The position numbers and the translations under genes were made by a program. A DNA stretch of 64,000 nucleotides from Callaeas wilsoni (Eukaryota; Chordata; Aves; Passeriformes; Callaeidae): contig VWPU01009679.1 in assembly GCA_013398955.1 (NCBI GenBank), positions 248,001-312,000 of the forward strand. The letters run 5' to 3'. The notes beneath the pieces were generated by a model. That model did not search any database. It worked only from the letters and a program-made list of their open reading frames with translations, and was not told the origin of the DNA. This document shows, piece after piece, positions 11,741 to 25,324 of the stretch. Positions within the stretch are counted from its first letter, which is position 1, and every line of letters starts with the position of its first letter.

Positions 11741-12293
11741 CTAAGTATTTTACCTTTCCTTTCCATTAGTCATTTTATCTAAGTTAAATAAGCTTGAATT
11801 ATTGGTTTGAATTGAATAAGGGAAAGCAAAAAAATTAGCAGTTGAAAAGAAATACCGTTCACTATTGTCACAAAAACTTCAATGAATAAAATATTTGCTG
11901 CTCTGTCACAGCATGTATGGTAATTTCATTTGGCATATGAATCACTGAGGCATACAAAATATTGAAGGATGATTTTTCAAAGAACTTAATGCATTGGCAG
12001 TTCTGTAACAATATTACAAGGCAAGAGGTCTTCAGGAAGTAATATGCTGAGGTAGCATTTTTGTGTCAAGGCATTTTAATACAATTATGTTTGTGTAACT
12101 GCTGTGATGTCTTTAGAACCAGACTGTATAGTTCAGAATACTTCTTAATGTCTCTTGATTTCATGCTTGCTTTTCTTCTGATCAATCAATTCTAATCTCA
12201 AAACATGTCACCTTCTATTTAATGGGTCTTACTTCTTAATTTAGGAAAGCATGTTTAAGGATATATATGTCTTTACCTATCCATAAGGAGATA

Positions 12294-12399
12294 GATATAT
12301 TTTTATATATATATAGACACACACATATATATATAGTGGTTAAAACATGTGCATATAATATACATTATATGTGTGTGCATATATATATACATACACATT
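12294..12399. repeat. TA/CA compound microsatellite
   Basis: Blocks of (TA)n, (CA)n and (TG)n alternate, for example TATATATATATA near 12304, ACACACACATATATATATA near 12317 and ATATATATATACATACACA near 12380. It is interrupted by a short non-repeat spacer around 12336-12350. Confidence 0.85.
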
Positions 12400-15300
12400 T
12401 TAAAAGCGGGGGAAATTATGTATAAAGATTGAATTCTGACACCATATTGCTTCTCTTTCTTTCTGATGAACAACATGTACTTTTAGAAGGTGATCCACCA
12501 ATCTTCTGTAACATGAAAGGAAACCCAGGCCTTTCATGACATTTTCATTCTTTTCAAGGTTTTGCTTGTTGTTATGCTATCACTTTATGAGTTACAAAAT
12601 TAATCTGATAATCGGTATTACATATTTAATAATTTCCAATATTTCTTTACTGTGAATCTGAATTTCAGCTGCTGACACAGCTCCAGTCACAATTTGTCAT
12701 GAATGTGGTCAAAACCTATCAAAAGTCTTTGCTTTATGCCAAGCTTTTCAATAAACTGCCAAATTTAGACAATGCTGATAGTAGCTAGTCCTCAGGGATA
12801 GATACTGTATTTCACTCTTGTCCTCTGAAATAAAATACAAGCCTGCTTATGTTAGCAGTAGAGATACAAAGCTGTAGAACATCTGGAATTGGGCACTGAC
12901 CATTGGGCTAGTGCAGAAAGGAAACAGTGACTCAGAATCTGGCTCTGCATCAGCATCACAGTAAGTCCCCAAGGCCTTGTACGTGGTCACCTGCTGCATT
13001 ATTTGGCTTACCTAGGTCACTGTACCTGGGCAAAAGTGACAAAACGTTTTATTACTTTCCAAAGATCTGTGCTTCAGAGAAAAATACACCAATTTTCCAA
13101 AACCTCCACAAGACGTATGGAAGCTATAGAACAAATTTCATGAATAGTCAAGCTCTATGAAGCTACATAGGCCCTATGACTAATATGAAGCTACAAACAA
13201 TCTCAAGTCTTTTGAACTCTCTTGGTTATACATAACAGTAATTATTTTGTGATCTAATTGGATATTCACAGACATGATTTTCATTAAATAAGTAAACAAT
13301 ATTGAGTTTACAGAACAAACACACTTTTAACTGTTATCATTAACACATTTAGCCTTTCTCTTTGAAAGTCAGTTACTTATACAGCTACTTTTGTCACTAA
13401 GTCACTTCTTCCATGAGCAAAATTTTTGCCCTTCTATTGTACATTTTATGACTGAAAAAAGTTAGAAAATAAAGCAAAACCATTTTCTGAATATGAGCTT
13501 TGAGATCTTTTATAGAACATCTTTGTCTTAGAATTACCAAAACTTCTTAAATCTAACATACTGCGAGCACAGCAGTATATTCTACAATGATTCTGATTTA
13601 ATGTCTTTCTAGGAATATTCTTCAAGATCATGTTTGTCTTTTTCAGCTTACAAGCATCAGTAGAGACTATTTGATAAACTTTTATCATAACCACTTTTCC
13701 ACTCCATTATATGTGCTAGTGTCCTTTTTTCCAAAAACAATCACTGTTATTCAAATAGATGACCCCTAATTTCATTATCTTGCAATTTATGTATTAAACA
13801 GACTATGTAATTTTCTATAATTACAGCAAATTTGGTTTTAGTTGCTGAGGTGTGTTCATATGGTTTTGTTATAATTTCATTTTCAGATTAATGTTTTGTG
13901 TTATACAAACCTCTGATGCTTTCCTAATTAAAACCTTTTCAGGTAAAATACACTTCATTATGCTTATAACAAACACATTAATCCATCACAATTACCTTAT
14001 AGTCCAACGTTCCTGGACAACCAACAATTTGTCTAGAGTATTTTTTAAGTATTAATATGGAGAATTACAACTGAGGTTTACAAGTTACATTTAAAAATAC
14101 AATATGCAATAATTGAATCAGTACAATATGAGCTGAGACAATTTTCAGTGGTGACTCCTATAGATGTTTTGACCAAAAAAACGTTGTTTGCAGCTGGATA
14201 GTTGATGTACACTGATCGCTGATAAGAAGATGCCAGCTGAGATGGCTGAATTGACAACAAGCAGGTTTATTTTAAGCACAACTACCACTAATTCTCTGAA
14301 AGAAGAGAAATGAGAACTATTGCTCTGGTAAAACATGGCACTACTTTCCAGTTATTTATGACAGTGGTCTATGTTTCTGCCTCTTGAGTAGTGTGCAGCC
14401 CAGGGAGACAGAAAAGTTTTGGGTGGCTTTTCACCCAGGGAGCTCAAAGCATTTCTAATCCACGTGACTACCATCCATCCTTTTTTGATGTTGTTTTGTT
14501 TTTGTCCTAGGAATTACTGAGGAACCAAACACTCACTGAGTTAATACCAGGAATCAGCAAGCAAAAGGGAACAGATTTGAGAGACTTGGTTTCTGGAACC
14601 ATGTCCTGGAAACTCCTCTGTAATACCCAACCCTGTCTGGGATCTCTGCAGGACCAGAGGCATTGCCAGGGCTCTGGAGGTCCCACCAAGACAGCAGAGG
14701 AATCAGCACATGGAGACAGCCTGGTGTGCTGGCTGCTGAAGTATGTTTGTAAACTTACCCAGCAAGCATGACTTAGAGATTCCAATAGCAGAGAAGCCGT
14801 CTACAGCCTTCCTTCTGAGGCAGGGAAAAAGCTGCCAACCAAATTATAAAAAACTCTTCACTGAGTGAAGCTTGCAAGGGAAGCAACACTGAATGTAAGA
14901 ATGTCGTCCCACACATCACATATTCAGGAATATAATTTTTACAGTATCTCTGCTTTTTCCCTTTAAAATTTACCTAACATTTACAGATACTTGAATAATT
15001 CATGGCTTAATTTAATGCCATTAATAGTCTGAGCTTGTGAGGCAATTAATGTTTCTTTGGCACTAGAAATCTACTATGGTTATTACTGACCTCTCTTCTG
15101 GCATCAACTGGTACCGTCTGCCATGAAAACACATCACAGCATCAAGCAACTGCTTGGAATAGGCAGAGATATGCACAGAACAGTTGCAATCTCATTTATT
15201 CCAGAAAAAAAAGCAGAGACGATCACAATATGCAAGCAGCAGGCTACTTTTTTCTTCCCATTAAAATATATATTGCTCTCACAGTTTGAATAACTTATCA

Positions 15301-18300
15301 ATTTCTTTATACTTTCAGATTTGTTAATAATATGTTTTAAAAAGAATAATGGAGATAAATATCTTTAATTTTCTACTTCATTTTGCCTTCAGAATACTCA
15401 GGCAACCTGTACCTTTCTTGTTTTTGCTACTAATTCTTGACACGTCGTAATCTAAATACAAAACTTGAGCAAGGAGACCATTTAAACATTTAGAAAGACC
15501 ACAGAAACATAGAAGGAAGAAATTTTAAAACTGCACGGACGCACAATCTTTGAGCAGTGAAATTGCATGCAGATTCACTGGCCTAACCCTCAGATTCACC
15601 AACACCCTACCAACTGCACTTTCAGATTAGAAACCTTTCAAGACTGCATTGAAACCTCTGACAGCAATATGTCCTTGCATTGGCTAATTCATTCCTTGTG
15701 TTCCACAACTGAAAATTGTCCATCTGGTAGTTGTCTTTTGCATATTTTGGGGACCTGCTTTTTCCATCTGTGTTTTTACAGCACCAAATAAAATTGGATC
15801 ATGATGCTCAGTTCATGCTATTAAACACTCTGAAAATACAGATACAAATTTAGTATACTAAATAGTCTTAGAGAATGAGGTCAGGCTTCCCAATGGGTTT
15901 TTAAGAAGGAAAAGAGAGGTTTTGGGACTTCTATGGGTAATGATTTCCAGAAAACAACATTTTTGAACAAGCATTTGAACAAACACCTGCTGAACAAGGA
16001 AACCTCACTACCTACCTTAAAACACTAAATGCACTTTCACCTAAAATATCCCATCTGCCAGGATTTAAGAGAGATGAGAACTCCAAAGCAAAGGTAGAAA
16101 AGACGATGCCTACACTTTAAGGTATTGACACTGAGATCTTTTGCACCCCAGCAGACACCTTCCTCCTTCTGAGCCCTCATAAAACAGAGTTTGAATGTCA
16201 GAGCTTGGGGAAACGCCAAGAGACAATTTAACATGCTATGAAAACAAATGGACATTTCACGTATACTAAGTTCCATGCATTTTTCAGGCAGGCACTTTCC
16301 AAACTCATCCACGTTGCAGTGCTGGAAAGAAGATGCAGAACCAGGATCTGAATATCAAGGGTTTTCTTGGACCTTACTAAAGTTTGTAATTTATGATATC
16401 AGCCTCTAGGATATGAAATGTTTACCTAGTCTTTCCTCCTCTGATGTCAGAGAAAAACTATCTGGATGGTTTTAAATTGTATTACTCAGAATAAAATAAA
16501 ATGGAAACATGAAAACAACCTTAGATAAATTGCTTCAATGACCAGTTAAACTTGACAGCATAGCAAATACTTTACAGCCAGATTTGGTTTTCTGACTCAC
16601 TGCCTGAGAGCATCTTTCTTTTTCTCTATTTTCTAAATTTCAAATGTAAATTTTTGATTTTTACAGGAAAAAAAAATTAAAAATTAAAAATACAGCTTCT
16701 CCTAGATTGGGACAGTTGCTTGCAAAGAGCCTTCCTGGCTTATACTCACATTTGTATTCTCAGAAACCTGGTTTTCTCCCTTTTTTTTTTTTTAAAGGTT
16801 TCTTGCAAATACATATGTATAATTATATTAAAATTACATGACAATCTCTTGTTCTTTATACACCTATGTATTCCTTTTAAATACACAAATAAATGGCTAC
16901 TTCAAAAGTACATTAATTTATTATTTCAGTAAGTCTTCACTGTAATTATATTAACTTATCTGAACATCTCCATTAACTAAAGTGAGCTACAGCTACATCC
17001 TCTTAATATTAAAAGCAAAGCAGCAGTTCATCTCATGAGGCAGCAGGTTAAAGTTAGCTCCAGCACTTCTAAGTTCACGTTTTTTAGAGCAGGTAGTCTC
17101 CCTGACAGTCTACTCCATGTTTACTGTTGTGCTCTGGAAACTACACATATACCTTCACTTTACTGTCTCCTCAATCCATGGCTAATTGTATCCATCCATC
17201 TTGTTGTCTTTTGCAATCATCTTCTAGTTTCTAGTGAACTAAATTTCTCAGAAACCTTCATTGCATGAAATACGTTTTTAGAATTCTAATCTGAAAGTTT
17301 CTTTTTCTCTTTTTTGTCCATTTTTTTTTTTCTCACAGCTCCCATGAATACCCCATTTGTCCAGGCCTTCCAAAAGCAAGGCCAGATATATTCTTTGTGG
17401 ACACATGAAATATCAGTTATTGAAAATGCTTGTACCATGACTTTATGGATTACTTTACACATACATCATGCCTTCTTTAATTCTCAAGAGTACTTTAGAG
17501 TACTTATGATTAAGGACTCTAATACTTAAAAGCCCTAGAAGGCTTATGATTATTTTATTGGTTCTGCAGCGGCAACTATAAAAACATATCTAGGTGCCTA
17601 ACTACTGAAGAAAACTTTAAACTAGATTTTTTTACCAACCTTTCTGAAGTGAGCTGCACATGTCCTCTACTGAAAAAATACCAAGTAATTATGTCCTTAA
17701 TAGGACACTTGATTTTCATGTGTGCTGTACATACATATTATTTGCATAGTGTTATGACAAATAATTATTCAGGATATTTCAAAATTCATGAATATAAGGT
17801 ACTTTGCCTTGTTCTTTTTTCCTCTTTTGGGGTGGCTTGAAAAAAATACTTTTCAAAGGTCTATGATTACAGGCTGGCCTTTGCCGTAAACTTATTTCAC
17901 TTTTATATTTTAACTGATACTGAACATTACATAAAACTTTAAGTATTATTTAAATTTACAACTGCTACCACAACTAATGCATTTAAAAGTTTGTTAACAA
18001 ATATTTTTAGCTAAACGATGTCCTGTATTTTCCACATTATGACTGAGATACTTGATTTAAAGCAAAAGACATACAGAGAAATCTTTTCCTGAAATTCAGT
18101 CGCAAGAATAACATTGCTAGTTGTTCCAGATTCCATAAAATTCATGTCCCTTTACCTCTCCTTTTCTTAAAACTTACTTTATATCTTCTGGAAAGCAGAT
18201 TTTCACTTTTGTTGCCCAGGGGCATATTAGAGTTGTTACTGACCAATTGTTGCTTTCCCAGCACCTGCTCCTCATGTAAGTCCCCACAGGGACATCTTTT

Positions 18301-19165
18301 GGCTAACGTAAACATCCCTCGGTTCCCAGTGAAAAATGAGAAATACAGTTCCAAAATTCTGTAGCCTTTTCAGTACAGCCCTCAGGTCTGCCCTTCTTCC
18401 TAAATAATTACTGTGGTATCTTCCTCTGGATCATGTAGATAAGGAGTTCCCTCTTACATTCAGCAAAGAACAAACACAGGTAACATAGGTCACTTCCACC
18501 TGAAGAACCATAGACACAGGAGGAAACCTTGGTGCAGTTGAGCACAGCAACATAAGCCACTCTATTTAGCCGTGTAAGCTGTTTCCAGTAATGTCCAAAA
18601 TCAAACTATATGGCTAAGCATATAGGGAGACACTCATTGCACTCAGTCGGTCCTTGTCTTCCTGCAACCCACAGGTTTCCCAATTCATGACACCTCTGCA
18701 TTTAGAAACTCTTGATGGAATTCATGTCATTAACTTTTTAATGAATTTGCCCCTTGCTCTCTTGCACAGTCTTGATATCCATAATGGCTCATTGCAAACA
18801 GTTTTACAGTTTATAAGATAACCCATAAAGAGCAATCTCTTTCTTGGTTTATGTTGGTGTTTTCTTTGAATTTTTATTTTTTAATCTTTAGCTTCCACTG
18901 AGACCCCTTTTGTCAGTGAAGTCAATGGGATCTCCCTTTCTCCAGTCCTGGAGGACAGATGACTTGCATTGTAGATGAAGCTCCTCTGCCGTATCCACTG
19001 CACTTTGACATTTTATCATCAGACCTTGAGCCACTGCCCTTTTCAGAACACATCCCGAGACAGGCAAGGCAGCACTGACCATTCCACTAAGAAAGCAGCG
19101 CTTTCCTGAACTGCAATTAGGCCTTCACTTTATTTCAGGGACCTTGAGAAACATCCATGCACCTA

Positions 19166-19397
19166 AAGTACACAGGTCCCAGGGCACAGATCCCACTAAG
19201 ACAGCCACTGCAACGAAGTACACAGGTCCCAGGGCACAGATCCCACTAAGACAGCCACTGCAACGAAGTACACAGGTCCCAGGGCACAGATCCCACTAAG
19301 ACAGCCACTGCAACGAAGTACACAGGTCCCAGGGCACAGATCCCACTAAGACAGCCACTGCAACCAAGTACACAGGTCTCAGGGCACAGATCCCACT
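19166..19397. repeat. Minisatellite, 50-bp unit, about 4.6 copies
   Basis: Four full units (19166-19215, 19216-19265, 19266-19315, 19316-19365) and a 32-base partial unit (19366-19397) repeat head to tail. Each begins AAGTACACAGGTCCCAGGGC. The first three units are identical, the fourth differs at its last base, and the fifth has CCC changed to CTC. The homogeneity implies recent expansion or gene conversion. The unit length is not a multiple of three, so the minus-strand frame across it (19246-19581) cycles through frames and is not a repeat protein. Confidence 0.97.
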
Positions 19398-21701
19398 CCT
19401 GCAGCAGCAACACAGTCCTCCTGGTCAAACTCAGTGGGCACTCAAAGGCTCCCTGCATCCCTTGGCTAGAGAACAAAGGTCTCTTCCTGGTGCAGACAGC
19501 TGTGGAAATTGAGAGATGGCTATGAGAGAACTCAGAGAAGATAAAAACAGGCTGATAATGGTTCTCTCTTTTACCGATCACATTGAATTCCTGTGCTCTC
19601 TTGAATCATTTCACAGCTATTTCTTGAACAAGGAACCCAAATAATTTCCAGTTTTGACATACAATCACTAAAAAAAATATATTGGCTTTTTTGCTTTTGG
19701 TATTTTCATTCACATTACACCTTCCGAAATTGCATCATGTAGATGCAACCTTTTGCATTAAAAGATTAAATTCCTTTGCCTTGATTATTTTTCAAAACAA
19801 TGACCTCTTTGTAATTTTAAACACCTTCAAATACAATCTGCAAATACACGTGAAGATGGTCTTGTGAGATTCAGCAGCTGGGGAGCAGACCCAAATACTT
19901 TTTGAAAAGGTCATGCTCCTTCCTCTGGCAAACATACAGCTGATTATTAGTTTATTGCACCAGGCACATAAGTTACACGATACAATCTATCCCCAGTGTA
20001 TTTACATGGCTTCGTCTTAATATCATAATGAGATCCATTTCTCTCCACCTATCTGAAAAGAAAACAGAACCTACTCCCAGGTCTTGTAAAAATTACAATG
20101 TGAGCCAAGATATTTTTCAGTTTTGTTTTTACCCTCTTATTTGTGCCAGGGTCATTAGAGGAAAGCACAAAAGTCTTTTGCTTTAGTATATGAAAATCTT
20201 TTTGTCAGTGATCATTTGTACTTTTTGGAGAGACCAGTCCATAATCCGTATTCCCTATGAAGAGTTTATCTTCAATGCCTACTCACATTCCCCTCTCATT
20301 CAGCACTTTCTCGGCTTTCATGGTTTATAAACCACAGAGATCAAGTGACTCCAAGGGAGACACTCTGTTTTTTCACCATGCAGGGCGCACCAACTATTCT
20401 TTGGATTGTGATGACATTGCAGGTAGCACTTCTAAATCCATCTTTGCTTCATGATGCCAATGCTTCTAAAAAATTAAAATACTATTTCAGTATTATTTCA
20501 GTGAATTAATTACTATGCAAGTCTTTGAGAACGTTTGCATTTAATGCTTTGTATTAGAAGGTATCAGCACTGGCTGTTGCTTAACAAGAATACAATCTAT
20601 AACACAGCAATGTAAAAACAGGATTTTTCCTGCTACTTTTTCAGTAAACAAATATGAAGGTTCTCCATCCATAGGTACCCAGCAATACAACACGATTGTC
20701 ATGTCAGCTCTGTTGATTTTTCAGAGCCAATAATATCTCATGTACCATTGCTAATTTTTTTATCAGTCTGAAATAATTTATTGTTCTCTGGACTGATATC
20801 TTGCTCTTATGGATCCGTTTCATCTGTGCTATTAAAAAAAAAAAAGGCATGTTTTCAAGAGAACTCTTAAAAACAAATACTATTTGTTCAACGTCTGGAG
20901 TTCATTTAAATAACATGACGAAATAACTTCTCATTATAAAACTGTGACACAAACATGCGAACTTCCAAATTCACTTAAAAAGACAGAGAGACATGGTTTT
21001 TTAATCTTCATAAAGCATAAGTGAATTGTATGACTGTGCTCAAGCCATTTTTTATTTTTAAAATATCTGCCATCCTGAAAGCATTTATTACCCTTTTGAG
21101 GTCAGTCAGTTGAGGAGGTGGGAATACAAAAAACCCAGTTCTACTTCCAAAGAATAAAAGGTTAAATTTTCAATATTGAGATCTCATGATCCAATTAAAT
21201 TGAAACTTACAAGCAACAAAAGAGACTCAGAAATTCTATTAAATCCATAGTACCAGAAGAAAAAAAAAACCTAAGAATGCTCTAACAGTAATGTAATAGC
21301 AGGGCTGATGAAAACTGTTCTATTAGACCAAGTGTGAAAATCAATCATTGACATAGTGTACAGAGTAAGCTGAATGAACTTCATTTAGTATTCACTTTAA
21401 TTACAGTTCTACACCAGGTCTTCGGGCTATGAGCTCCCTAAAATGTAACTACCTCTTTCACCAATAATGCTTGCTTTTTGAATAGCACAATAGGTGGATC
21501 TCCAATAAATGACAGAGGCACAGGCATTTTTTTATTGTCTTCTTACTTCTCTTAAATGGCATGAACTAGCTATCAGAATGATTGTGGATATATTTGTGTA
21601 TGAAGGTTGTTTGATCCCTAATCACGCCACAGTTTTTATTGCATATAAAATATCATTGTGAAAAAAAGACTTTTCTTTTCTTGCTCATTTCTTCATTAGT
21701 C

Positions 21702-21718
21702 TTTTTTTTTTTTTTTTT
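21702..21718. repeat. Poly-T run
   Basis: Seventeen T in a row, preceded by other T-rich words from about 21669. No flanking retroposon body or target duplication was seen. Confidence 0.9.
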
Positions 21719-23546
21719 ACTTTGAGGAAATGTATTTCTGGCCTTACTCTTGCTTTCAAATGTTGCTCACCTGTGGAAGATGTACATAATGTGACCTATA
21801 CATTACTTTTAAAGAGGCTTTCAGTTGACTACCCAGAGAAGCTGTTAAAATTGGCAGATGGTAACAAAAACAGTATTTGAGCAGAGTGTTTTGGTGCTCC
21901 CACAATCAATTATGTGGTCAGGAACCTATTGATCTCCCTGAATTGCCCACACCTGAATTAATAAACTTCTGCCACTTCACTCTTCAATGAGACTGCTCTA
22001 TGCCCACCATATAGTTAATACTCCAATGGATAGACTCCATAAAAATACTAGAGCCAGGTGCACCTCTGTGATACATCTGGAAAAACAGCACAGAAGAGTA
22101 ACGCTGTTTGCATGCACTAGGAACTACAGAATATTTGTCCTTTTCTCCTTCAGCACAGCAAGATTTACCTCCTCTATGTCCACTGGTGTGCTGTGGAGAT
22201 GGCAAAACTGTGCAGTCAGACACTGCTAGGCTGAATTCTCTTCAATATTGCATCAGTGTATTAAATTTTGGGTTATCCGTTATTGTCTTTCACTGAATTT
22301 CCCCCCAAATTTGTGAATTCGACTCTGAGACTTCTGCTGTACTTTAAACTCATGTGGAAATCAGCAAGTGGGCTTCAGACACAAGTGTGAAGACTGCGTG
22401 ACTGCATAAAACTCCCTTCAGAGTTCTCTAAAATCAGGTTATCATCTTAAACCCACCAAAATTTTACTACAATGAAACAACAAATGCATCACCAAGTTAG
22501 ATTTTTTTAAGGTGGCTGAAGCTTCTAACATACACAAAAAATACTATTGCTACTAATATCCCAAGAATATTGTGAAAGACTCCCTGCCTAGATATTGTTT
22601 TGCAATTTTTTTTTTGCTATTTGTAGTGAAACAAAAGAACATATTAGCTAACTGAGGTGTAACTGCCTCAGAGAGTTATTCTGAACAGCTAGATAGTGCA
22701 GTGTGGATATTACTTAAAGATATGGCTCTGAAAAAGCTTTAACAAAGGTAAGTCAGCCTTTGAGTGGCTTAAAAGAAAAATAAATGTTAACCATTAATGG
22801 AATTTTTCCCATTACCTTTATTTGCCTTAGTCTTCACAGACTACCAAAGTTCAGAATATGACAGCAGAGGACATGATTTAATTGTTTTCTCCCTCATATG
22901 GCAGCTGGATGAAAAATCTCTACAAACAACATTTACACACAGAAATAAGGTTTGCTTAACTGAACTCTTCTCACAGTAGAACATAAATTACAGGTTTCTC
23001 TAAGTCTGCAGCTATATTTTGTATGTGTTGTACTCTTGGACCCACTTTGCTCTCCTGCCTTTGCCAACACTGTGTGCTGAGAGATCACACAGTCAAGCAT
23101 AATACCTGTACTACCGGTAAGATAAACAACAGCTTTTATTTGCAAGCACCAAGTGTAATTGGTAAGTAAGATGAATAGTAAGTATGGAAAATCAACAGTA
23201 CAGAGAAGAAGAGATAATGTGCAGCAGTGCAATGTGGGCAGTCAGTTACTTCTACACATGTAACTTCTGATTAGTGCCTTAAAGACCAAATGTCTGGTCA
23301 CACATCTTTTGATGTACATGTCTTTGCCTGAAGACACTAACGAAGTAGGTTTTAAAAAGGCAAAACACGGGGGTTTTTTCCCCTGCTTCTGAGAGTTTGG
23401 AAAAAATCTCTGCACAAAACTTGTCCCAGGAAGAAATTTCCCTCAAGAGGAAGACCTACTGTCTCATTAGAGATTTCCTTGATTTCTTTTGTGTTTTTAG
23501 ATTTTTAATACTTGGTTATTTTAAGCGGTCTTTGGTGGAATTAATG

Positions 23547-23558
23547 TAATTGCAATTA
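23547..23558. promoter_or_regulatory. Homeodomain-type palindrome TAATTGCAATTA
   Basis: A perfect 12-bp palindrome with two TAATTG half-sites head to head. A further CTAATTGAAC lies about 28 bp downstream (from about 23586). In isolation it is only a motif match. Confidence 0.3.
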
Positions 23559-23804
23559 AATCCTTTCTAGATGCATTGGGATCTGCTAATTGAACATTCT
23601 GGGTAAGAGCTCAACGTATTAAGTATTGCTATTCTAAAACTAGAAAAAAACAAGCACTGCTTAATTTTCACTGCAATATGAGGATAGCTTTGTCTTCAGT
23701 TTCACGACTAAAATCCTTTTACACATTCTTCATTTCCAATCAACATCTGGTATAACTGATTTCCCTAAAACGTTTTGTGTAAAGATTTTTAATGAAGTAA
23801 ACAA

Positions 23805-23826
23805 GTTAGTTAGTTAGTTAGTTAGT
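23805..23826. repeat. (GTTA)n microsatellite
   Basis: Five and a half perfect copies of GTTA. Confidence 0.95.
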
Positions 23827-25324
23827 GGATAAAAATACTTTGATATGAAACTTCAAGATGTCTTTAGAAAATAAGAGTTTTTACATTGTTTTTATTTCTT
23901 GGGGAAAATTGCTCAGTGGTTTTGACCCATATTCATGAATTCTTTCACTGAGGTCAAAATGCCTATTTAAAAAAAAATTAAAAATTAAGCATTCCAAAAG
24001 TTTGGCTTAGTTACAGATATTATTAATTTTCTACCTGTGCTAAAATAGTATTCTATTTCCATATATTGTTATGGTATAGCAAAACCCAGAAGCACACCAT
24101 AACAGATTTATATTAACAATTATTTATTTCAAATTAATAAAAGATGTATCTTTATCACTAATGTTATGAGAGTGCTTACTTGTTAGAATAAAACAAAAAA
24201 GAAGCCCAAAATTTTAGGCAAAATTTTGGACAAATTTAGGTGTCGATAATAATTGTCATCATTTGCTAGAAAAGGCATGTTGCTTTCTGTACTTTTTTAA
24301 GAGTGTTCAAACAGCGATGTCATTCATAAATATATCTGTCTTAAATAACTGCATTAAATTTTCCTAAAACAGCAATTAAAATTATTCAAGAATCATATTG
24401 CACTCGTATCTTAAACTTCTACCCCACAGTAGTAAAGCTATATGATCCCGGACACAGAGTTCTGGCACCATGATGAAAATAAAAATTCTTATAACATTTC
24501 CTTTCAAAATTGCCAGTAAAAAGGAATATTAATCTGTAAAATATTTGAAAGCTGAGTCTATTTAAATAAATAACTATTTTACGCTTATCTCTTGAGTTAT
24601 GAGAAATTTTTCAGCACGGTCTATAATATCAAATATAACAACTAGAAGTTTAGAGGTTTTTTTCCCCTTGATATTCCCCTATACAATTAATTAACTATTA
24701 AGCACGGATTTCCACAGCACTGTTTTAAAATTTGTTTTGTAATGGTGATGACAACTACTTATTTAATAACCCACCGTTCTCTAGTGATGAGAAAGAATCT
24801 CTGAAGACAGTAGACATGGCATTTAAATGACCCAAGGCTTATCTTCTTTGCCTCTCGAGATTTCTGCATGGCAATCCCCACACAGCCCCTCTGTGCACAT
24901 CCTGGCAGAATTGCTGACATCACAAATGACCAGGAGTGTGAAACATCTCTACTCTGTAAATACTTAAGTATGCACTATTTGTTTCTGCTGACATTTTACT
25001 GCCTTCTTGCACAATGTACTACCCTGTGTTTCAATTTTTTACAGTTGCAGCATTCTTGCTGCTTTTATTGGCTCAATTATTTGCAGTGATATGAGGTAAT
25101 TTTTTTTTTTTACAGAAATAAGTTTACACTTTAGCCGCAAGTCAATTAGAGACATAAGAAAATTCAGGTGTGTGTTTTTGAAAATATCAATCCACTCTTG
25201 ACCAAGTTATTGCTGAGCTAAAAAGAAAGGAACAAAAGCATGCCATTCATCAAGCAGTGATTAATTAACTAAGCATATCTGACTGCTCATATTGGCTGTA
25301 TTTTCACGATAGGAGCACAGTTCA

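Larger units (their letters stand above)
10636..19165. other. Long unique stretch, no gene recognised
   Basis: About 8.5 kb without a recognisable gene or interspersed repeat. It includes TA/CA-rich microsatellites at 11.65-11.74 and 12.29-12.40 kb. A G+C-richer patch with both-strand open frames lies at 11.3-11.6 kb and another at 14.5-14.8 kb; both are discussed as findings. T-runs lie near 16.78 and 17.32 kb. The rest is plain AT-rich DNA. Confidence 0.5.
19398..25324. other. Unique AT-rich DNA, no gene recognised
   Basis: No gene, RNA or transposon was recognised over about 5.9 kb. Small features are a 17-T run at 21702-21718, a GTTA tetranucleotide run at 23805-23826, and a homeodomain-type palindrome at 23547-23558 that is listed separately. 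Confidence 0.5.

Noticed and set aside
14230..14250. Reverse complement similarity to the miR-216 core (TGCCAGCTGAGAT)
   Set aside because: Only about 13 bases agree, and the flanks do not form the precursor.
17320..17340. Splice-acceptor-like tract ending CTCACAG (similar ones near 35.99, 40.07 and 57.40 kb)
   Set aside because: T-rich tracts followed by CAG are frequent here, and none is followed by a recognisable coding exon.
18306..18322. GTAAACATCC resembling the miR-30 seed region
   Set aside because: The rest of the mature sequence does not match and no hairpin partner lies nearby.
19246..19581. 111-codon minus-strand frame with repeated leucine/tryptophan words
   Set aside because: It runs through the 50-bp minisatellite; the unit is not a multiple of three, so the repeats are read in shifting frames.
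21830..21860. CCCAGAGAAGCTGT as a CR1 fragment
   Set aside because: Only about 14 bases resemble CR1; the flanks do not continue the match.
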